Source of the DNA: Streptomyces sp. E2N166
Lineage (GTDB): Bacteria; Actinomycetota; Actinomycetes; Streptomycetales; Streptomycetaceae
Length of the DNA: 64,000 bases
Direction of reading: 5' to 3'
Assembly (NCBI RefSeq): GCF_003671715.1
Contig: NZ_RAIF01000006.1
Coordinates: forward strand, 242,285-306,284
Part shown: positions 43,768 through 52,434 of the stretch, one piece after another
Layout: each line of letters starts with the position of its first letter
How positions within the stretch are numbered: position 1 is the first letter of the stretch
Notes under the pieces: generated by a model
The model's input: only the letters and a program-made list of their open reading frames with translations
The model's database searches: none
What the model was told of the DNA's origin: nothing
Made by a program: the position numbers and the translations under genes

Positions 43768-44651
43768 CGGCAACCGGGCCCTCCCTGCGGGAACTGATCG
43801 CCGCACCTCACCCCGACCATGCTCCGTTGCCGCCCGCCGCCCCGAGCGAGCCCGGCGTACACGAACTGCGCGGCGTGCCCTACGCCGAAGTCGAAGGCGG
43901 CCGTCCCCTGGAACTCGATCTCTGGTTGCCCGGGGCCTCCCTGACAGGGCCCTTCCCGCTGGTGCTGTTCGTACACGGCGGCGCTTGGCGACGAGGCCGG
44001 CGCGACGACATGGGAATGCGCACGCGCCACTGGGCCCCCCGGCCCTTCGGACGCATCGCGGCGGAGGGCTTCGCCGTCGCCTGCGCCGACTACCGGCTCA
44101 GCGGCGAGGCCACCTTCCCCGCCCCCCTCGACGATCTGCGCGCCGCCCTGCGCTGGCTCGCCCTGCGCTCCGCCGAACTCGGCATCGACACCAGCAGAAC
44201 GATCGTGTGGGGCGAGTCCGCCGGCGGGCATCTCGCCTCGCTCCTCGCCCTGACCCACTCCGACCCGCCGCTGGTCGGCGCCGTGATCTGGTACGGACCG
44301 AGCGACCTCACCACCGCACGGGGCCGCTTCACTCCCGAGGACGCCGCCACCCCCGAGGCACTCATGCTCGGTACGGCCCCGGCCACCGCCCCGGAACGTG
44401 CCCGTGCGGCCAGCCCGCTCACCCACGTGCACGCCGACGCGCCACCGTTCCTCCTCGTCCACGGCGAGCAGGACACCATGGTGCACTGCTCACACAGCCG
44501 ATCCCTCGCCTCGGCACTGGAGAAGGCGGGCTCGCCGGCCGAGCTGAGGACGGTACCGCGCGCCGACCATGGCTGGCATGGGCTGCCCGATGACCAGGTG
44601 GAGGGACTCTTCACCCACTCCCTGGCGTTCGCCCGCAGCCTCGTGGTCTGA
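43752..44651 (+). CDS. Alpha/beta hydrolase (esterase)
   Basis: A 299-residue esterase of the hormone-sensitive-lipase-like type: HGGAW, nucleophile elbow GESAGG (about residue 155), VHGEQDTMV with Asp and a late His in RADHGWHGLP. Its start overlaps the end of the quercetinase-like gene. In that context it could hydrolyse the depside formed from flavonols. GTG 43752 or GTG 43764 could start it. Confidence 0.83.
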   Translation: MAEPVTATGPSLRELIAAPHPDHAPLPPAAPSEPGVHELRGVPYAEVEGGRPLELDLWLPGASLTGPFPLVLFVHGGAWRRGRRDDMGMRTRHWAPRPFGRIAAEGFAVACADYRLSGEATFPAPLDDLRAALRWLALRSAELGIDTSRTIVWGESAGGHLASLLALTHSDPPLVGAVIWYGPSDLTTARGRFTPEDAATPEALMLGTAPATAPERARAASPLTHVHADAPPFLLVHGEQDTMVHCSHSRSLASALEKAGSPAELRTVPRADHGWHGLPDDQVEGLFTHSLAFARSLVV

Positions 44652-44923
44652 CGGGCGCCTGCCGTCCCGGGTGCCGCGTACCCGGGCCCGTGGCTTCAGC
44701 AGACCGGTGATCTACACCGTGCGAACCTTCGGCCTGCCCGGGTCGGACGTGACGCTCTTCGGCGCCCTGCTGCCGGACAGCGAGCGCCGCTTCAAGGTCG
44801 CCGGCCCCGCCGCGGCATGGAGTGCGGTGTGTGCGGCAGCCGGCGCCGCGACCATCTGCCGGTAGCCGGGCCGTGGCCATGGCCGCCAGCACGGTGACCG
44901 CGTTCATGGGTCGGTGATGTGTC
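44652..44923. other. Intergenic stretch, possible remnant
   Basis: A plus-strand frame from about 44707 to 44865 reads VIYTVRTFGLPGSDVTLFGALLPD with good codon bias but ends in unlike sequence. I do not recognise it. Nothing else is visible. Confidence 0.3.
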
Positions 44924-45526
44924 TCACCGCATCCCGGTTGTGGACGAACGTCGCTTCGGTGCTCGCCGTTCGACAGCACCGTCGGCACTCTGTGTGGCAG
45001 GCAGCGGACGCTTTTCCCACCCCGGGTCCGGCAGGGCGGGGGCGGGCATGCGCTCTCGCGCCGCTTCCTCGGGATGCCGGCGCTGCCAGTAGGGGTTCTC
45101 GTGTGACAGCTTGCTGGAGACCCTGCCGTACATACCGAAGGTGGCGATGACCAGTCCCATGACGAAGCTGAAGATCACGTTGGTCATGCCGAAGCCGAGG
45201 ATGTTGGCAGGGCGATCCAGTACGAAGATGTGAGCGAAGCCGCTCAGGACGAAGATCGCACCGACCGTCATGTTGAGGACAGACGCGAAGTTACCGCCGA
45301 TCACCGCTCCGGCGAGCAGCGCCAGACCGACGATGGTGGAGATGGTGCTGAGCGCGACGTTGGTGGTCATGCCGGCGATCGTGTCGCCCGCCGTGTTGAA
45401 CGGGCTCAGCGCGTCGGCGAAGCCCAGACCTGCGAAAACCAGTAGGACGACGCCGCAGAAGCCGGCACCATAGCGGTAGACGGTGGCCAGATGGTGATCG
45501 ACGGGAAGTTCGTCACTTAGCTTCAT
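44924..45526 (-). CDS. DUF4383 membrane protein
   Basis: A 200-residue protein with four hydrophobic segments (GAGFCGVVLLVFAGLGFA, NVALSTISTIVGLALLAGAVIG, ASVLNMTVGAIFVLSGFAHIF, TNVIFSFVMGLVIATFGMYG) and a long basic C-terminal tail. DUF4383 is recognised by the repeated GLGFAD... and NxxLGFGMTNV patterns. ATG 45526 has GGGGGC upstream. Function unknown. Confidence 0.82.
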   Translation of the reverse strand: MKLSDELPVDHHLATVYRYGAGFCGVVLLVFAGLGFADALSPFNTAGDTIAGMTTNVALSTISTIVGLALLAGAVIGGNFASVLNMTVGAIFVLSGFAHIFVLDRPANILGFGMTNVIFSFVMGLVIATFGMYGRVSSKLSHENPYWQRRHPEEAARERMPAPALPDPGWEKRPLPATQSADGAVERRAPKRRSSTTGMR

Positions 45527-45949
45527 GCCCCCATTTCGGCGCATGTGCCCGGAATGGATGCGTGCCGGGTCCCCGCCGCCCACTGCCGGAACGCGGCAGC
45601 CCGCCCGGCAGCGGCCGGCATGTCCTGCCGACGGGTCGGCCACGCTCTGTTCACGCGCGTGCCCACACGGCGGGTTACCGGGCGGCCCTCGACCGGCGCC
45701 GCGAACGGCCGGCAGGCAACCACCGCGTCGCCCAGCCCGCATGCCGGCTCGACCGGTCGGCCGGCCCGGCGGACGCACGCGACCAGGAAGAGGCGCTGAG
45801 TGACACTCCGCCATGAGTTCCGCGCGATGGGCTGCCGAGGTGAGTTCGCCCGCACCGGCGCCGTGCCGGGCAGGAATCAGCGCATCCACGACGGGGCACC
45901 CGGCGGAAGCACTGACTGGCAGACAGCCGAGAGCGGGAAGGGATTGCGC
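45527..45949. other. Leader region of the polyprenyl synthetase
   Basis: No gene is visible. The frame of the polyprenyl synthetase is open upstream but the extra residues are unlike the family. The region must hold promoters for the divergent DUF4383 and synthetase genes; I see no clear element. Confidence 0.4.
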
Positions 45950-47092
45950 ATGCTTGAAATGCCGCCGACGGCGGCCGCACCGGCCGAACTCGTCGACGCC
46001 CCGCTCACCGCGCCCGACGCCACGAACGCCGTCGGCACCGTCCTCAAGCAGGTCATCGACGTACGCCTACGTCACTCGCGTGCCGTCGACCCCGTGTTCG
46101 CCGAGGAGCTGGCCGATCGCCTGGCCCGGCTGACCGAGCGGGGCGGCAAACGGCTGCGCACGGCGTTCGCCTGCTGCGGCTGGCGCGCCGGGGGCGGCTC
46201 GGGTGACACCACCGCGGTACTGCACACCGGAGCCGCCCTCGAACTGCTCCAGGCGTGCGCCCTCGTACACGACGACGTGATGGACGGGTCCTTGCAGCGC
46301 AGGGGCGCACCGGCCATGCACGTCGAACTCGCCCGCGCGCACTGGGCCGCGGGCATGCACGGCTCCGCGGAGTCGTTCGGTACATCCGCCGCCGTGCTCG
46401 CCGGCGACCTCGCACTGGCCTGGGCGGACGACCTGTTGACGGAGACGGCACTCGGCACGCCGCACGGACGGCGCCTGCACGAGGAGTGGCAGGCGATGCG
46501 TACCGAGATGGTCGCCGGACAGTACCGCGACCTGCGCGCTCAAGCCGCTCGTTCGTCCGGTGTCGACGAGGCGCTCTCCATCGCCGCCCTGAAGAGTGCC
46601 CTGTACACCGTCGCCCGGCCCCTCGCCCTGGGCGCGTCCCTGGCCGGCGCCGACGACCACGCGCTGGACGCGCTGCGGGCGGCCGGCCGATGCGCGGGAC
46701 TGGCCTTCCAGCTCCGTGACGATCTCCTCGGCGCCTTCGGCGACCCGGCACTGACCGGAAAGCCGGCCGACGACGACCTGCGGTCACGCAAGCTCACCTA
46801 TCTCCTGGCCGTCGCGCTGCGACTCGCCGACGCCACCGGGGACCATCACGCCGCGGCAACGCTGGCACCGGACGCGGATCCCAGGTCCGAGCACGCCGTC
46901 GAGCGGATGCGGGCGGCACTGAAGCGCACCGGTGCCCGGGACCTGGTGGAGGCGAAGATCACGGAGCTGACGGACATGAGTCTCGGGCACTTCGAGCGCA
47001 CCGGCGCACCCCCGGCCGTCCGGCAGGAGTTCACCAGGCTGGTCCAGCGCGCGACGTGCGTGCCCCGGCGCCGTGCGGAGGAAGCGGCGTGA
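45950..47092 (+). CDS. Polyprenyl diphosphate synthase (GGPP-type)
   Basis: A 380-residue trans-prenyltransferase. First aspartate-rich motif is HDDVMDG (DDxxD), second is FQLRDDLLGAFGD (DDxxG/D); the GGKR segment RLTERGGKRLR is present. The residues at positions -5 and -4 before the first motif are small (C, A), as in enzymes making C20 or longer chains. It fits CrtE-like GGPP synthases of Streptomyces. ATG 45950 follows GGGAAGGG. It converges on the LitR-like regulator gene; in S. coelicolor light-regulated carotenoid genes are controlled by LitR, but no crtI or crtB is in this window. Confidence 0.86.
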   Translation: MLEMPPTAAAPAELVDAPLTAPDATNAVGTVLKQVIDVRLRHSRAVDPVFAEELADRLARLTERGGKRLRTAFACCGWRAGGGSGDTTAVLHTGAALELLQACALVHDDVMDGSLQRRGAPAMHVELARAHWAAGMHGSAESFGTSAAVLAGDLALAWADDLLTETALGTPHGRRLHEEWQAMRTEMVAGQYRDLRAQAARSSGVDEALSIAALKSALYTVARPLALGASLAGADDHALDALRAAGRCAGLAFQLRDDLLGAFGDPALTGKPADDDLRSRKLTYLLAVALRLADATGDHHAAATLAPDADPRSEHAVERMRAALKRTGARDLVEAKITELTDMSLGHFERTGAPPAVRQEFTRLVQRATCVPRRRAEEAA

Positions 47093-47318
47093 GGAGGGTA
47101 CCGGGACCGACCGACCTTGTCGTCCGGGCGCCGCAGGTACGGGGACTCTCGGTCCATGATCCGCCAGACCAGGCGGAGCAAGTGCGCGGAGGTCACCGGT
47201 CGGTCCTCCCCTAACTCGCCCGACGGTTAGCGGACGCTGGGCTTCGGACACCTGTGCCCGAACCCGGCGCCCGCCGGGCGTTGCCGGGCGTCACGACCGG
47301 TCGCCGCTGGCGGTGAGG

Positions 47319-48326
47319 TCACGAGGACACCGACGACTCCAGGGTGGCGACGGCCTCGGCAAGCCCCGAAGGGCGCGCCAAGCCGGCCGCTGTCTGTCCG
47401 GCCCAGCCGGGACCGAGGGTCAGGACAACCGGCCCGCGACGGGCGCCACGCACTCCCCACCGCATTGCGGCCACGTGCTGGGCCAGCGGCCGGCTGGCGG
47501 TGCCGCGGGACTGCGCCCACAGCCCCACCGCGGCCGGCCCGGTCCTGCGCACCGCCGCTACGAGCGACTCGACGGGCAGGGCACCACCGAACATTCGCAC
47601 GGGAACACCTCGCTCGGTCAGTGCCGCGGACAGTACCTCCAAGGGCAGCGTGTGGTTCTCCCCCGGCACGCAGGCGAGCACCGTGGTGGCGCCGGGACGG
47701 TCCGCGACCGTGTTGGGCGTGGTTCTCCGTAGCGCGCCGGAGACGTGCCAGGACAGGAAGTGCTCGACCTCGACGTACTTCTCGCCCGATGTCTCCCACT
47801 TGCGGCCGACGGCTTGGAGCGTCGGTACGATCACCTCGGTCCAGGCGGCGACCAGTCCGTGCTCGGAGATCGCCGCGAGCAGTAGTTCGTCCAGGGTTGC
47901 GGCGTCGAGGCGCAGGGCGGCACGGGCGATCCCCCTGCATTCCTGACGTGCGTCACCCAGGTGCAGCCCGCTCCCCGCCCGGCTGCGGTCCCGGGCCGTA
48001 CTACGCCCTGGCTCGACAGCCGTCCGCCGGGGTGGGGCCGTGATCGGTGGCTCGTCGCTGCGCGCCATGCGTGCGGCCTCCGCCGGCGCCATCCCCGTCG
48101 CCGTCAACGCACACATCCGCTCCAGCCGGGCCACGTCCCCGGGAGCCCAGCGCCGGTGCCGGCCACCTGTGCGCGCGTCGGGGCCGAGCCCGTACCGGCG
48201 GTCCCACGTACGGACCGTGGTGGGGGCGACCCCCAGACGCCTGGCTACCTCGCCCGTCGTCAGCCCGCCGCCCGGCGGACCGTCCTCGCCGCTCAGGTCC
48301 TCACCGTTTCCCGCAAGCGCGCTCAT
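47319..48326 (-). CDS. litR: MerR regulator with B12-binding domain (LitR/CarH-like)
   Basis: A 335-residue regulator. The N-terminal MerR helix-turn-helix (LTTGEVARRLGVAPTTVRTWDRRYGLGP, about 20-50) is followed by a B12-binding-domain-like helical cap and Rossmann region. The cap has W and EH: KWETSGEKYVEVEHFLSWH, with 10 residues between W and EH instead of the 9 of CarH. The Rossmann part starts VPGENHTLPLEVLSAAL, giving an ExH cobalt-binding histidine. So adenosylcobalamin-dependent light sensing is plausible. The start is ATG 48326 or 48335. A 17-bp inverted repeat lies just upstream, shared with the divergent ECF gene. Confidence 0.78.
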   Translation of the reverse strand: MSALAGNGEDLSGEDGPPGGGLTTGEVARRLGVAPTTVRTWDRRYGLGPDARTGGRHRRWAPGDVARLERMCALTATGMAPAEAARMARSDEPPITAPPRRTAVEPGRSTARDRSRAGSGLHLGDARQECRGIARAALRLDAATLDELLLAAISEHGLVAAWTEVIVPTLQAVGRKWETSGEKYVEVEHFLSWHVSGALRRTTPNTVADRPGATTVLACVPGENHTLPLEVLSAALTERGVPVRMFGGALPVESLVAAVRRTGPAAVGLWAQSRGTASRPLAQHVAAMRWGVRGARRGPVVLTLGPGWAGQTAAGLARPSGLAEAVATLESSVSS

Positions 48327-48340
48327 GGACCCCATCGTAC

Positions 48341-48381
48341 GACGCATAAACGACGCACGTTGCCTGCGTCGTTTATGCGTC
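48341..48381. promoter_or_regulatory. 17-bp perfect inverted repeat between litR and the ECF sigma gene
   Basis: Arms at 48341-48357 and 48365-48381 are exact reverse complements with a 7-nt spacer. Inside and around them ACGACGC occurs at 48339-48345 and 48350-48356, and GCGTCGT at 48366-48372, with 11-bp spacing on each side. 11-bp spacing is what tetrameric CarH uses. It begins 15 nt upstream of the LitR start, so autoregulation is likely. Confidence 0.7.
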
Positions 48382-48496
48382 CAAGACTGAAGGCACGCGC
48401 ACGGCGGCCGGCGGCCAGGCACGACGAACCGGCGGACTCGCCGCTCGGTGGACGGCCTTCCGTCCCGTACGACGCACGGCAGGAAGGAACCAGGCC

Positions 48497-49189
48497 ATGA
48501 AGACGAACACGCGACCGGCCACCGCCCTCGTCCCGCCCGTGGAGGAGACGCTGAACGAGGAGGACCTGGCCCGTGGCCTGGCCGCCGCCGACGAGGAAGC
48601 GTTCGCGATCATCTACCGGCGCTGGGGCTCGCTCGTCCACACCATGGCCACCCGGTCCCTCGGCGACGCCTGCGAGGCCGAGGACGTGACGCAGCAGGTC
48701 TTCATCGGCGCCTGGCGCGGACGGCACGGTTTCCGGCCCGAACGGGGCGCGCTCGGCGCCTGGCTGATCGGCATCACGCGCCGCAAGATCGTCGATGCGT
48801 TGGCAGCCAGAACGAGGCGTCTGGCCCTCGTCGACTCGGCCATGCACGACGCCACGCCCGCCCGGTTCGTCCAGTCGGCGCCTGACGAAGTACTGGACCG
48901 CGTGCTCCTCGTCGATGCCCTGTCCCGGCTGCCTCACGCTCAGCGAGAGGTGCTGTGCATGGCCTTCTACGAAGACCTGACACAGGTGCAGATAGCGGAA
49001 CGCACCGGTGTGCCCCTGGGCACGGTCAAGAGTCACACCCGCCGCGGCCTGCACCGGCTGCGTCTGGTGATCGACCAGGCCCGCGCGCACGGCACGAACG
49101 ACTGGCCGAATCGAGGGACCCATGCCGCGGGCGCATCCGTGACACCGCGGAACAGCGAAACACAACCGAGACTCCGCTCGAAGGGATGA
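48497..49189 (+). CDS. ECF RNA polymerase sigma factor
   Basis: A 230-residue sigma factor with region 2 (AFAIIYRRWGSLVHTMATRSL, CEAEDVTQQVFIGAWRG) and region 4 (LPHAQREVLCMAFYEDLTQVQIAERTGVPLGTVKSHTRRGLHRL), typical of ECF group sigma factors. GAAGGAACCAGGCC precedes ATG 48497. It is the first gene of an operon with a DUF4397 surface protein, a class F sortase and a zinc-binding anti-sigma-like protein, and is divergent from LitR across the 17-bp repeat. In S. coelicolor LitR drives the ECF gene litS; by position this sigma factor could have that role. Confidence 0.88.
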   Translation: MKTNTRPATALVPPVEETLNEEDLARGLAAADEEAFAIIYRRWGSLVHTMATRSLGDACEAEDVTQQVFIGAWRGRHGFRPERGALGAWLIGITRRKIVDALAARTRRLALVDSAMHDATPARFVQSAPDEVLDRVLLVDALSRLPHAQREVLCMAFYEDLTQVQIAERTGVPLGTVKSHTRRGLHRLRLVIDQARAHGTNDWPNRGTHAAGASVTPRNSETQPRLRSKG

Positions 49190-49194
49190 TCCCC

Positions 49195-50034
49195 ATGATT
49201 TCCCGGACCCACATCGCCGTCGCCGCCTCGGCCGGTGCCTGCGCCCTGGCCCTCGGCGTGACCGCACCCGCCATGGCGGCTCCCGCCCAGGCACAGGACA
49301 AGGCCATGGTCTCCGTCTTCCACGGTATTCCGGGAATGACGGTCGACGTCTACGCCAACGGTGACGAGCTGCTCAGCGACTTCAAGCCCGGCACGGTCAC
49401 CGATCCGCAGTCCCTCGACGCCGGGACCTACGACATCCGGATATTCGAAGCGGGCCAAGGCCCCGACGGCACACCGGCACTCGAGAAGCAGGTGAAGGTG
49501 CCTGAAGGCGGCAACGCCACGGTCGCCGCACACCTCTCCGCCGACGGCGACCCCCAGCTGACGGCGTTCACCAACGACGTCTCGAAGGTGGACGCCGGCA
49601 AGGCACGCCTGACCGTCCGCCATGTGGCGGCCGCTCCCGCCGTGGACGTACGGGCCGGCGGGCAGCCCGTCTTCACCGACCTGACCAACCCCAACGAGGA
49701 CACCGCGGCAGTCGACGCGGGCACCGTGAACACCGACGTCGTCCTAGCCGGCACGGACACCGTGGCCATCGGACCGGCCGCCCTCGACCTGAAGGAAGGG
49801 ACGAGCAACGTCGTCTACGCCTGGGGCAGCGCCGAGGACAAGAACCTGGCCCTGGCCACCCAGACGTTCAGCGGCATGGAATCGATGCCCAGCGGAGTGC
49901 ACGCGGGTGGCGGCGGCGCCGCCGCCGCCACGCCGAACTCCTCCGACCAGTGGCTGGCCTGGGCCGCCGCGGCCGGAGCGATCACCGTGGCGGGCGTCCT
50001 GGTGGCTCGCCAGGTCGCGGGCCGACGTGGCTGA
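49195..50034 (+). CDS. DUF4397 secreted, membrane-anchored protein
   Basis: A 279-residue exported protein. Signal peptide about residues 1-35 (AVAASAGACALALGVTAPAMA), then two DUF4397 modules (MVSVFHGIPGMTVDVYANGD and LTVRHVAAAPAVDVRAGGQP), a Gly/Ala-rich linker, and a C-terminal hydrophobic segment (WLAWAAAAGAITVAGVLVA) with a basic tail. No LPxTG is visible. ATG 49195 has AAGGG 9 nt upstream; ATG 49186 overlaps the sigma stop (ATGA) and is an alternative. Possibly a surface or adhesion protein handled by the sortase next to it. Confidence 0.85.
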   Translation: MISRTHIAVAASAGACALALGVTAPAMAAPAQAQDKAMVSVFHGIPGMTVDVYANGDELLSDFKPGTVTDPQSLDAGTYDIRIFEAGQGPDGTPALEKQVKVPEGGNATVAAHLSADGDPQLTAFTNDVSKVDAGKARLTVRHVAAAPAVDVRAGGQPVFTDLTNPNEDTAAVDAGTVNTDVVLAGTDTVAIGPAALDLKEGTSNVVYAWGSAEDKNLALATQTFSGMESMPSGVHAGGGGAAAATPNSSDQWLAWAAAAGAITVAGVLVARQVAGRRG

Positions 50035-50668
50035 CGCCGCGCGACGGCTGGCCGGACTGACGATGGCGGCTGCCGCACTGGCAGCCGTCCTCGGCGTTTC
50101 GGGGCGGACCTCGAATCCGGGACCCGCCCCGCCCGACTTCGGGTCCACGCCTTCGGGCCAGAGGGCGGCCACAGCTCCCTCGCCCGACCGCACGGAGTCA
50201 CAGGCCGACACGCCCCTGGAGGCGACGCCCGAGCGCGTGCGGATCCCCGACGTCGGCCTTGACGCCCGGGTGCGGCCGGTCGGCGTTACCGAACAGGGCG
50301 CCATGACCGTACCCGAGGATCCTTCCGTGTCCGGCTGGTACCGCTACGGTCCGGTCCCGGGAAGCCCTCATGGGTCAGCCGTCCTCGTCGGGCACGTGGA
50401 CAGCGACACGGGCGCCCTCGGCGAGTTCGCCGCACTCTACGAGGTACAGCGCGGCGACCGTGTCGAAGTACGGCGAGCGAAGGCAGCGCCGGCCGTCTAC
50501 CGCGTCGTCTCGCGTGCCACCGTACCGAAGGACGAACTGCCGCCCTCCGTGTTCCGCCGGACGGGCGCACCGGTCCTCACACTGATCACTTGTGCGCCGC
50601 CGTTCGTACCCGAGCGAGGAGGTTACCGGGCGAACCTCGTCGTCACGGCGGAACCTCTGCAGGGTTGA
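50027..50668 (+). CDS. Class F sortase
   Basis: A 213-residue sortase-like transpeptidase. N-terminal hydrophobic segment (LAGLTMAAAALAAVLGVSG) anchors it; the catalytic domain has His in VLVGHVDS (about residue 120), Cys in TLITCAPP (about 188) and Arg in GGYRANLVV. The spacing and length fit class F sortases, which often sit next to a substrate gene. GTG 50027 overlaps the stop of the DUF4397 gene by 8 nt. It may attach the DUF4397 protein or a pilin-like partner, although no sorting motif is visible in the neighbour. Confidence 0.86.
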   Translation: MADAARRLAGLTMAAAALAAVLGVSGRTSNPGPAPPDFGSTPSGQRAATAPSPDRTESQADTPLEATPERVRIPDVGLDARVRPVGVTEQGAMTVPEDPSVSGWYRYGPVPGSPHGSAVLVGHVDSDTGALGEFAALYEVQRGDRVEVRRAKAAPAVYRVVSRATVPKDELPPSVFRRTGAPVLTLITCAPPFVPERGGYRANLVVTAEPLQG

Positions 50669-50737
50669 CAGCATTCGGTCGGATGCAGTCGGTGCGTGCA
50701 CGCCGAACAGCGAAGTCCGGAAGACAGGAGGGGCACG

Positions 50738-51043
50738 GTGGGCCACGTGGAGCCGTCGCACCTGGCGGAGCTGGCACTCGGTCACGCGAGCAGCGACGCG
50801 GACGCCGTCGCCCTGCGGCACGTCGCGTCGTGCCGTCCCTGCCGCGAGGAACTGAAGCTGATGACCCGCGTGGTGACTGCCGCGCGTGACGCGGAGGCGT
50901 CGGACCTGCCGACCGCCCCACCCGAGCGCGTCTGGCAACGCATCGCCCGGGAGCTGTCCCATGGGGCCCACAGGCTGCCGCACTCCATTGAACAACGCCC
51001 CGGTCGGCGGCACCGGTCTCCGTGGTGGCACCGCGTGCGCTGA
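50738..51043 (+). CDS. Zinc-binding anti-sigma factor-like protein
   Basis: A 101-residue protein with the ZAS signature HVASCRPCREE (HxxxCxxC) near residue 30. It ends RHRSPWWHRVR with no transmembrane helix, while most ZAS proteins of ECF factors continue with a membrane segment and extracytoplasmic domain. So it may be a soluble, redox-type anti-sigma factor or a truncated one. GTG 50738 has AGGAGGGG upstream. By position it should bind the ECF sigma factor at 48497. Confidence 0.75.
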   Translation: MGHVEPSHLAELALGHASSDADAVALRHVASCRPCREELKLMTRVVTAARDAEASDLPTAPPERVWQRIARELSHGAHRLPHSIEQRPGRRHRSPWWHRVR

Positions 51044-51420
51044 GCCTTCCGCCGCTGGTGTCGATGCCTAAGCCCTGCCCGCTTCCGACCCCTCCCCCGC
51101 CTGGGACACCTACGCATTCGACGAGAACTGCGCGCACGAGCACGGCCCGCTCACCGCGGTGAGCGGGCACTGAAACTCCGGGCCGGGCGCCCATGACCTC
51201 GGCGACGTTCTCCACCCGGCGTTCGGCCGCCCCGGCCTTCGTCCGCGGCGCGGGGCACCGGAGGCCGACGCACCCCACGGCGAGCTGGGCTCGGCAGCGG
51301 TCCGGCCCCCGGCGCCGGACGCCACGACGGTCCGTGCGATCGCCGAGCCGTCCTGGACCCACGAGGAACGCTGAGGCTGGGACGCTGCCCCGCCGTCACG
51401 GGGCCCGCTCCTGTGGCGAC
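51044..51420. other. Stretch without an intact gene
   Basis: Two short plus-strand pieces look protein-like: AWDTYAFDENCAHEHGPLT (ending at a stop near 51172) and AVRPPAPDATTVRAIAEPS (ending near 51374). They could be tails of lost genes, perhaps of the anti-sigma gene, but I cannot identify them. Confidence 0.35.
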
Positions 51421-52434
51421 CTATCCGAGGACCGCTCCCACGGGCGCCGGTGACCCGTCCCAGCTCATACGTGACCAGGGGAGGGTCAGTTCGTCCGTGC
51501 CGCGTACCGGCCGGGGGGCCAGGTCCTCGATACGCGCGGCCTCCCGGTGCCGGGCGAACACGGTGTCGGCGTAACGGTGGCCGGTGTCGGCGGCGATGAA
51601 CAAGGCGGTACGGCCGGGCTCCCCGCGGCGTTCCCACTGGGCAGCGAGGTAGGCGGCTCCGGTGGACAGGCCCGCGAACACGGCGTGCCGGCGCAGCAGG
51701 TCGACGCTGCCGGCGAGGGCGGCGTCGAAGGCGAGCCAGTGCAGGGTGTCGTAGAGGTCGTGGCGGACGTTGCCGAAGGGGATGGAGCTGCCGATGCCGG
51801 CGATGATGATCTCCGGATCGGCGACGTGCTCGCTGCCGAAGGTGACACTCCCGTACGGCTGGACGCCCACGAGTCGTACGTCGACGGAGCGTTTACTCAG
51901 GTAGTGGGCGAGGGCGCCGGTGGAGGCCCCGGAGCCCACGCCGCCGACGAGGGTGAGGGAGTCGCCTCCGGTCCGGTCGTGGATCCGTTCGGCGACGGCT
52001 TCGTAGCCGAGGTAGTGGATGTCGTCGTGGTACTGGCGCATCCAGTGGTAGTCCGGGTTCTCCCGCAGGATTTCGCGGACGCGGGCGACGCGGCGGTTCT
52101 GGTCGAGCTTGAGACTGCTGCTGGGCGGCATCTGCTCCAGGTGGGCGCCGAGTATGTCCAGTTGGATACGCAGGGTGTTGTCGACGGTGGTGGAGCCGAC
52201 GATGTGGCATCGCATGCCGTAGCGGTGGCAGGCCAGGGCGAGTGCGTAGGCGTAGATGCCGCTGGAGCTGTCGACGAGGGTGTCACCGCGCCGTACGGAT
52301 CCGCTGTCGAGCAGGTGGCGTACGGCGGCCAGGGCGGAGACGACCTTCATGGTCTCGAAGCGAAGGCAGAGGAGGCCGTCGTCGAGGCGTATCAGGTCCG
52401 GGCGGCCGATGGCTTCCGAGATGTGTTCGTCCAC
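51421..52434 (-). CDS. PLP-dependent beta-replacement enzyme (CysK/SbnA-like)
   Basis: A 337-residue fold-type II PLP enzyme. The Schiff-base lysine is in RFETMKVVSALAAV (about residue 30), the phosphate loop is GGVGSGASTGALAHY (about residue 165), and VGVQPYGSVTFGSE and IAADTGHRYADTV complete the active-site scaffold. It is divergent from normal cysteine synthases and closer in style to enzymes that use O-phospho-L-serine (SbnA). GAGGAG precedes GTG 52434. It is last in a seven-gene operon with a kinase that could supply such a phosphorylated amino acid. Confidence 0.8.
   Translation of the reverse strand: MDEHISEAIGRPDLIRLDDGLLCLRFETMKVVSALAAVRHLLDSGSVRRGDTLVDSSSGIYAYALALACHRYGMRCHIVGSTTVDNTLRIQLDILGAHLEQMPPSSSLKLDQNRRVARVREILRENPDYHWMRQYHDDIHYLGYEAVAERIHDRTGGDSLTLVGGVGSGASTGALAHYLSKRSVDVRLVGVQPYGSVTFGSEHVADPEIIIAGIGSSIPFGNVRHDLYDTLHWLAFDAALAGSVDLLRRHAVFAGLSTGAAYLAAQWERRGEPGRTALFIAADTGHRYADTVFARHREAARIEDLAPRPVRGTDELTLPWSRMSWDGSPAPVGAVLG

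Noticed and set aside
45950-48326. A full carotenoid cluster (crtEIBV with litRQSAB)
   Set aside because: Only a GGPP-type synthase, a LitR-like regulator and an ECF sigma gene are present; no crtI, crtB, litQ, litA or litB homologue could be found.
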